DNA of 9,765 nucleotides from positions 1 to 9,765 of the forward strand of contig DASVES010000400.1 of NCBI GenBank assembly GCA_036380435.1. Reading direction: 5' to 3'. Below, piece after piece: positions 4,922 to 9,765 of this stretch. The position numbers were made by a program, and so were the translations under genes. The stretch is from DASQDT01 sp036380435 (GTDB taxonomy: Bacteria; Acidobacteriota; Blastocatellia; Pyrinomonadales; Pyrinomonadaceae). Positions within the stretch are counted from its first letter, which is position 1; every line of letters starts with the position of its first letter. The notes under the pieces are model-generated. The model made no database searches, was not told where the DNA came from, and saw only the letters and a program-made list of their open reading frames with translations.

Positions 4922-7900
4922 GCGCGCCCCCACGCGCCCCGTGCCGGCGTCGCGTCGCCCGCGCCGGAGTCAGGCAGGCGCGCCGCGCCGCTCGCCGCCG
5001 CGCCCGCGCCCCTGGCGTTCGCGCCCAACATCGTGGCGACGAAAGTGGACTCCTTCAACGACCTCGGCGCGGACGGCAAGGCCGACCCCGGGCAGACCAT
5101 CACCTACACGGTGACGATCACCAACAACGGCCCCGACCCGGCCACCGGCGTCACCTTCACCGACATGGTGGACGCCAACACGTCGCTCGTCCCCGGCTCG
5201 GTGCAGACGCAGCCCGTCGCCGTCGCTGACGCCTTCAACGTCATCGGCAACGTCCGCATCCAGGTGCCCGACGGCGCGTCAGACCTTCTCGCCAACGACC
5301 GCGACCCGGACACCGGCAACAACACGGGGCTGACGGCCTCGGGGCCGACGACCTCGACCAACAACGGCAACGTCACGGTCAACGCCGACGGCTCGTTCAG
5401 CTATAACCCGGCGCCGGGCTTCACCGGCACCGACACCTTCACCTACACGATCACCGATTCGGGCGGCGCGATGGACACCGGCACGGTGACGCTCACCGTC
5501 TCGGGCCTCGTCTGGTTCATCAACTCCGCGGCCGCCGTGGGCGGCGACGGGCGGCTCACGTCGCCCTTCAACTGCTACGTCGGCGCGAACGTCCCGGCTT
5601 CTACTACCTGTTACTCGGCGACGGCGGTGGACGACCCCGGCGACAACATCTTCCTCTACAGCGGCAGCTACACGGGCGGCGACACGCTCCAAAACAACCA
5701 GAAGCTCATCGGCCAGGGCGCGACGACGACGCTGGACGCCGTGGCGGGCGTCACCGTCCCCGCCAACAGTGACCCGCTGCCGGCGCTCAACGGCAACCCG
5801 TCCACGGTCACGATCACGACTACCGCCGCCTCCACCAACGGCGTCAACCTCGCCGCCGGCGCGGCCAACGTCTTCACGCTGCGCGGCTTCACGGTAGGCA
5901 ACACGACGGGCATCGACATCGCGTCCGGGGCCAACTTTGGCACGCTGAACGTCAGCGAGGTGACGCTCAGCGGCACGGGCCGCCCGCTGAGCCTCACGAG
6001 CGGCGCGCTGGCGGCGACCTTTAACAGCATCACCGCGACCGCGGCCCCCGGCGGACAGGGCATCAACCTCGCGGGACTGACGGGCACGATGGCGGTCACC
6101 GGCGGCACTTCGATCACCAACCCGGGGACGCAGTGCATCCTGGTCGGGACGACGACGGCGAGCATCAACTTCGGGAACACCACCTGTTCGGGCGGCACCG
6201 ACGGCGTGAGCTTGCAGAACAACTCTTCGGGGACGCGCACCTTCGGGACGCTCTCGGTCTCGAACAACAGCGGCGCGGGCTTCCTCCACACGGGCGGCGG
6301 CGGCACGACCGTCGTCGGCGCCACGACCATCACCAACCCGGGCACGAACGGCGTCAGCGTCGCGGGCTCGACGACCTCCGTCAGCTTCGGCAACACGAGC
6401 ATCACGGGGTCGGGCGCGGCCGGGGTGCTCTACACCGGCAGCAGCGGCAACCTGAGCTTCGCCGACCTCGACATCACGCCCGACAACAACGTGCAGGCCA
6501 TCTCGACCAACGGCAACGCCGGCACGCTCTCGGCGACGAGCGGCGCCATCGCCACGTCTGGGGCGGCGGCCCTGAACCTCAACTCGACCGTGCTCAACCT
6601 CGTCTTCGACTCGGTGTCGGCGGCCACCAACGGCAGCGCCAACAACGCCATCAACATCGTCGGCGGCAGCGGCGCGGTCTCGGCCCCGGCCGGAACCATC
6701 ACGGGCGGGACGAACCCGGCCGTCATCGTCAACGGCGGGTCGGTCAGCCTCGCCTACGGCGGCGGCATCTCGCAGTCGAACAACGCCGCTCTGCTGAGCG
6801 TCCTGGGCGGGCACACAGGCACGCTCACCTTCCAGACCGGCACGCTCTCGGCCACAGGCGGCACGGGCCTCCAGTTCGACAACGCCGACGGCGCCTACAA
6901 CTTCAACGGCACGACGACGCTCGCGGGCGGCGACGCCGGCGTGGACATCCTCAACGACTCCGGCGGCGCCTTCAACTTCTCGGCCGCCACGACCATCACC
7001 AGCCCCTCGGGGACGGCCTTCAACGTCAACACCGGCGCGCCCAACGTTGACTACAACGGCACCATCACGCAGAACACCAGCGGCCAGCGCGTGGTCAACG
7101 TGGACGGGACGACCGGCAGCACTGTCCTCTTCGACGGCACGGTGACGGGCGGCCAGAACAGCACCGGCGTCCGCATCAACAACGCCAACGGCAACGTCAC
7201 GTTCACCGCGACGCTCACGCTCGGCACGAGCGTCGCGCGCATGGGCAGCCAAGCCGTGACGATTGCGGGCGGATCGGGCGCGAAGACCTTCGGCGTGGTC
7301 AGCATCTTCACGACCGGCGCATCGGGCATAGGCATCGGCGCGACGACCAGCACCGGCGCGATCACCACGGCGAGCGGGACGGTTGACTCGGCGGGCGCGG
7401 CTGCCGTCAACATCGCCGGCACCAGCGCCGCGAGCCGCACGCCGCTCAACGTGCAGCTCACCACCGTCAACACCAACGCCGGCACTAACGGCATCATCCT
7501 TCAGAACACCTCGGCCACGGGCAGCCCCGGCGGCTTCCGCATCCTCGGCACCAGCGCCGGCATCTGCGGCGGGCAGGTGACCAACACCACGACGCCTTCG
7601 GTCGCCGCCACCGTCACGGCGGCCAACACCGCCGACTGCACGGGCGGGACGATTACCGGCGCGACCGGCGACGGCATCCGCCTCAACAACGCCGATCGGG
7701 TCTCGCTCACCCGCGTGCGGGTCATCAACGGCGCTCAGAGCGGCATCTTCGGCACCGGGGTCAACGGCTTCGAGCTGATCTCGTCCTTCATCTCCAACAA
7801 CGGCAACGCCGCCGACGAGGTCGGCCTCAAGTTCACCGACGTCATCAACCCCGGCACCGTCAACGGCCTCGTCGGCACGGCCCTCAACGGGGCGAACCCG

Positions 7901-9765
7901 ACCCGCATCATCAACTCGACGGTGCGGCAGTCGGGCGAGTTCAACGTCGAGGTGGTCAACCGCACGGGCACACTCACTGACCTGTTCGTTGACGGCTGCC
8001 AGTTCACCGACACGAAGTCGAACGCCGGGCCGGCCGACGCCGACGGCTTCAACGTGGAGATGCAGAACACGGCGGTGGCCACGGTGCGGCTGCAGAACAG
8101 CGTCTTTTCGAACAACTTCACGCAGGGGGCGCAGCTGTCGGCCATTGACAGCGCCAACCTGACGGCGACGGTGACGAGCAGCACGTTCGCGAACAACTTC
8201 GAGGGGTTCGTCTGCAACCACTCGGGGAACTCCGACCTCGTCTGCACGGTGGGCGGCGACGTGGGCACGCAGGGCAACCACTTCGAGGGTAACCCCAGCC
8301 TCGCCGAGTCCGGGGCGCTCGTCGTGCTCAGCAACGGCAGCTCGGCCACGGTGAGCGCGAGCCTGACGGGGAAGGTCAAGAACAACCACGTCACGGCCCC
8401 GGCGAACATGGTCAACCACTCGATCCTCGCCTTCATAAGCGGGGTGGGGACGCCCAGCTCGCTCAACATCAGCAATAACACGGTCAACGGCGGGGCGTTC
8501 GGGAACCCGATCCTCGTGGACACGCCCGACACGGGCAGCTCCCCGAACTTCTCGGTCACGGCGAACAACAACGTCCTATCAGGCGGCAGTAGCCACGGCG
8601 TCAATGTTACGGCGCGGCAGAGCTCCACTTCCTGCGTGCTCATTCAGAACAACACCGGCACCCCGCCGGGCGCGTCCGCCGTCGTGAGGGTGCGGCAGGT
8701 GAGCCCGGCGACCTACAATCTCAAGCAGGGGGTCTCGGCCTCGCTCGTCCCGGCGACCGTGCTGACGGACAACAACCCGGGGGCGTCGAACTCCGTCGCC
8801 GGCACAATCAACGTCGTGAGTAACGCCGCTTGCACGACGCCTATAGCGTCGTTGCTTGGCGTCCCCAACCGGACTTTCTCGGAAGTCGCCTCTCGACAGA
8901 CACCCGCGGCTACCGCGAATGTGACGGCACGAGATTCCGGCGGCACACGGGAACGGGAGGCTCTCTCGGCGAGAGCGTCCGCAATTGACGCGCCCGCCTC
9001 GGGTGTGTCCGCCGGCGGGTTTGCACGTGCCGACTCCCCGGCGTTCTCCGACGGGTGGGCCGACACCTTCCTGCCCGCCCGCACCGCTTCCATCAACGGC
9101 CTATTCGCCTCTGCCCTCCGCTACTCCCCGTCGAACGTTGCGGGTCCGCTCGCGAGCGCGTACCTCGCTTCTCCTGCCGCAACGGCTGCCTTCAGCGGCG
9201 AGACGGTCGGCCCGATCAATATCGGCACGCTGCCCGCGACCAAGAGCGTCACCATCAAATTCCGGGTCACGGTTGATAGCACTGTGACCGCCACGAATAT
9301 CTCCAACCAGGGTACGGTGTCCGGCACGAATTTCTCGCCCGTGCAGACTGACGATCCGGACGCTGCTGGCTCGGCCAACCCGACCTTGACTCCGGTAGAC
9401 CTGCCGGACGTGACCGTGGCGGTGTCGCCCGCCTCGGCTTTGGAGGACGGAGCAGACAACCTCGTCTATACGTTCGCGCGCCAGGGGGCGACGACTAGCA
9501 GCCTGACGGTGAACTTCAGCGTCGGCGGGACGGCCACCTTCAGCACCGACTACACGCAGACCGGCGCGGCGACCTTCACCCCGCCCACCGGCACGGTCGT
9601 GATTGCCAGCGGCAGCTCGACGGCCACAGTGACCGTCGATCCGTCGGCTGACTCCACGGTCGAGCCTGACGAGACGGTGATCCTGACAGTCACGAGCGGG
9701 ACCGCCTACGACGTCGGCTCGCCCAGCGTGGCCACAGGGACTATCACCAACGATGACACGGACGT
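4814..9765 (+). CDS. Giant exported beta-helix / DUF11 / Calx-beta protein, 5' part (3' end outside window)
   Basis: The frame runs from ATG 4814 without a stop to the window edge, 1650 codons. Residues 1-36 form a signal peptide: a basic start with PRRRSLK, a hydrophobic stretch AFTAGLISYLLLVGPLAPLA and an ALA-A cleavage site. An Ala/Pro-rich linker (37-71) leads to a DUF11-like domain (72-138; NIVATKVDSF, TITYTVTITNNGPDPATGV). A cadherin-like domain follows (139-230; LLANDRDPDTG, VTVNADGSFSYNPAPGFTG, TDTFTYTITD). From WFIN at 234 to about 1335 lies a Gly/Asn/Thr/Ser-rich beta-helix, starting with GGDGRL.SPF and NNQKLIGQGA and with coils of about 24 residues. A Ser/Ala-rich linker (about 1340-1465) and a second DUF11-like strand set (1466-1530; IGTLPATKSVTIKFRVTVD) precede a Calx-beta repeat from 1533. 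No catalytic site is seen; an extracellular adhesin or matrix role is inferred. More Calx-beta repeats, and perhaps an RTX end as in gene 1, are expected beyond the window. Confidence 0.92.
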   Translation, partial: MNKSFPTPRRRSLKAFTAGLISYLLLVGPLAPLALAARPHAPRAGVASPAPESGRRAAPLAAAPAPLAFAPNIVATKVDSFNDLGADGKADPGQTITYTVTITNNGPDPATGVTFTDMVDANTSLVPGSVQTQPVAVADAFNVIGNVRIQVPDGASDLLANDRDPDTGNNTGLTASGPTTSTNNGNVTVNADGSFSYNPAPGFTGTDTFTYTITDSGGAMDTGTVTLTVSGLVWFINSAAAVGGDGRLTSPFNCYVGANVPASTTCYSATAVDDPGDNIFLYSGSYTGGDTLQNNQKLIGQGATTTLDAVAGVTVPANSDPLPALNGNPSTVTITTTAASTNGVNLAAGAANVFTLRGFTVGNTTGIDIASGANFGTLNVSEVTLSGTGRPLSLTSGALAATFNSITATAAPGGQGINLAGLTGTMAVTGGTSITNPGTQCILVGTTTASINFGNTTCSGGTDGVSLQNNSSGTRTFGTLSVSNNSGAGFLHTGGGGTTVVGATTITNPGTNGVSVAGSTTSVSFGNTSITGSGAAGVLYTGSSGNLSFADLDITPDNNVQAISTNGNAGTLSATSGAIATSGAAALNLNSTVLNLVFDSVSAATNGSANNAINIVGGSGAVSAPAGTITGGTNPAVIVNGGSVSLAYGGGISQSNNAALLSVLGGHTGTLTFQTGTLSATGGTGLQFDNADGAYNFNGTTTLAGGDAGVDILNDSGGAFNFSAATTITSPSGTAFNVNTGAPNVDYNGTITQNTSGQRVVNVDGTTGSTVLFDGTVTGGQNSTGVRINNANGNVTFTATLTLGTSVARMGSQAVTIAGGSGAKTFGVVSIFTTGASGIGIGATTSTGAITTASGTVDSAGAAAVNIAGTSAASRTPLNVQLTTVNTNAGTNGIILQNTSATGSPGGFRILGTSAGICGGQVTNTTTPSVAATVTAANTADCTGGTITGATGDGIRLNNADRVSLTRVRVINGAQSGIFGTGVNGFELISSFISNNGNAADEVGLKFTDVINPGTVNGLVGTALNGANPTRIINSTVRQSGEFNVEVVNRTGTLTDLFVDGCQFTDTKSNAGPADADGFNVEMQNTAVATVRLQNSVFSNNFTQGAQLSAIDSANLTATVTSSTFANNFEGFVCNHSGNSDLVCTVGGDVGTQGNHFEGNPSLAESGALVVLSNGSSATVSASLTGKVKNNHVTAPANMVNHSILAFISGVGTPSSLNISNNTVNGGAFGNPILVDTPDTGSSPNFSVTANNNVLSGGSSHGVNVTARQSSTSCVLIQNNTGTPPGASAVVRVRQVSPATYNLKQGVSASLVPATVLTDNNPGASNSVAGTINVVSNAACTTPIASLLGVPNRTFSEVASRQTPAATANVTARDSGGTREREALSARASAIDAPASGVSAGGFARADSPAFSDGWADTFLPARTASINGLFASALRYSPSNVAGPLASAYLASPAATAAFSGETVGPINIGTLPATKSVTIKFRVTVDSTVTATNISNQGTVSGTNFSPVQTDDPDAAGSANPTLTPVDLPDVTVAVSPASALEDGADNLVYTFARQGATTSSLTVNFSVGGTATFSTDYTQTGAATFTPPTGTVVIASGSSTATVTVDPSADSTVEPDETVILTVTSGTAYDVGSPSVATGTITNDDTD
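5507..8820 (+). other. Beta-helix (pectate-lyase-like) region of gene 2
   Basis: About 1100 residues are rich in Gly, Asn, Thr, Ser and short hydrophobic strands, typical of right-handed parallel beta-helices. The entry segment WFINSAAAVGGDGRLTSPF, then IFLYSGSYTGG and NNQKLIGQGA, matches what I recall as the start of such domains in large Acidobacteriota proteins. The second half (from about 7660: GDGIRLNNADRVSLTRVRV, ESISS-like turns, then repeated NSVFSNNF / SSTFANNF segments to about 8210) has the clearest parallel beta-helix repeat rhythm. Cysteines are sparse; a pair at NCYVGANVPASTTCYS (about 5572-5612) could form a disulfide. No polysaccharide lyase catalytic cluster is apparent, so a structural or binding role is more likely than an enzyme. 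Confidence 0.75.
6113..6400 (+). repeat. 72-residue internal repeat in the beta-helix
   Basis: The segment starting ITNPGTQCILVGTTTASINF at 6113 recurs as ITNPGTNGVSVAGSTTSVSF at 6329, a period of exactly 216 bp, or 72 residues. That is three coils of about 24 residues, the usual size of a parallel beta-helix turn. It suggests growth of the helix by in-frame duplication of three-coil blocks. Divergence is considerable, so the duplication is older than those in the Calx-beta array of gene 1. Confidence 0.6.
9410..9765 (+). repeat. First Calx-beta repeat of gene 2
   Basis: A complete Calx-beta unit of 354 bp (9410-9763) begins VTVAVSPASALEDGADNLVY and ends GTITNDDTD, and the next repeat starts at the last two bases. 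Its length equals the standard unit in gene 1. It shares a 35-base exact run with the second repeat of gene 1 (9563-9597 = 456-490). Repeat content therefore continues past the window edge. Confidence 0.93.

Noticed and set aside
4705..5229. 174-codon + strand frame beginning with TTG
   Set aside because: It overlaps the start of gene 2 in another frame and becomes Arg/Ala/Pro-rich; gene 2 has the better start signal and a signal peptide.
5279..8419. 1046-codon open frame on the - strand opposite gene 2
   Set aside because: It is fully antisense to the gene 2 frame, which has a signal peptide, Shine-Dalgarno and recognisable domains. The translated product is an Arg/Ala/Val/Gly/Asp-rich composition typical of shadow frames in GC-rich DNA, with no recognisable motif.
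7735..8643. 302-codon open frame on the - strand opposite the beta-helix
   Set aside because: A second antisense shadow of gene 2; the product is Leu/Val/Pro/Thr-rich without family motifs, and no promoter or Shine-Dalgarno stands out.

Overview
The window is GC-rich (roughly two thirds G+C) and almost entirely coding. It is dominated by parts of two very large, repetitive, secreted or surface proteins, both on the + strand and both cut by the window edges. The domain combination is DUF11-like, cadherin-like, pectate-lyase-like beta-helix, Calx-beta and RTX nonapeptides. Together with the GC content and familiar sequence signatures, this resembles large predicted surface proteins of Acidobacteriota, class Blastocatellia. 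That assignment is an inference from memory of the family, not a search result; no rRNA or marker gene is present.

Layout. Positions 1-3305 hold the 3' part of gene 1: seven Calx-beta repeats (the first cut by the window edge), an Ig/cadherin-like domain, about eleven RTX calcium-binding nonapeptides and an unusual C-terminal tail. A strong hairpin with T-runs on both sides (3362-3407) ends gene 1 and probably also the convergent gene after it. That gene is a GNAT-family N-acetyltransferase on the - strand, 3525-4049. Positions 4050-4813 form a spacer of about 760 bases. It contains a close-to-consensus sigma70-type promoter (4294-4322), a short remnant of the C-terminus of a phage tail-collar (microcystin-dependent protein-like) gene (4509-4634), and a perfectly adjacent 16-bp tandem repeat (4714-4745). 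Gene 2 starts at 4814 behind a good Shine-Dalgarno and stays open to the end of the window (1650 codons). It has a signal peptide, a DUF11-like domain, a cadherin-like domain, a beta-helix of about 1100 residues, a low-complexity linker, a second DUF11-like segment and a first Calx-beta repeat closely related to those of gene 1.

How the parts relate. Genes 1 and 2 look like tandem paralogues of one exported, calcium-binding adhesin-like family. The part of gene 1 left of the window probably resembles gene 2, and the part of gene 2 right of the window probably continues with Calx-beta repeats. The acetyltransferase has no evident functional link to them. I found no defence system, CRISPR array, RNA gene or intact mobile element. 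The most informative signals are the three-unit higher-order structure of the Calx-beta array, its mosaic pattern, and the tail-collar remnant in the spacer.
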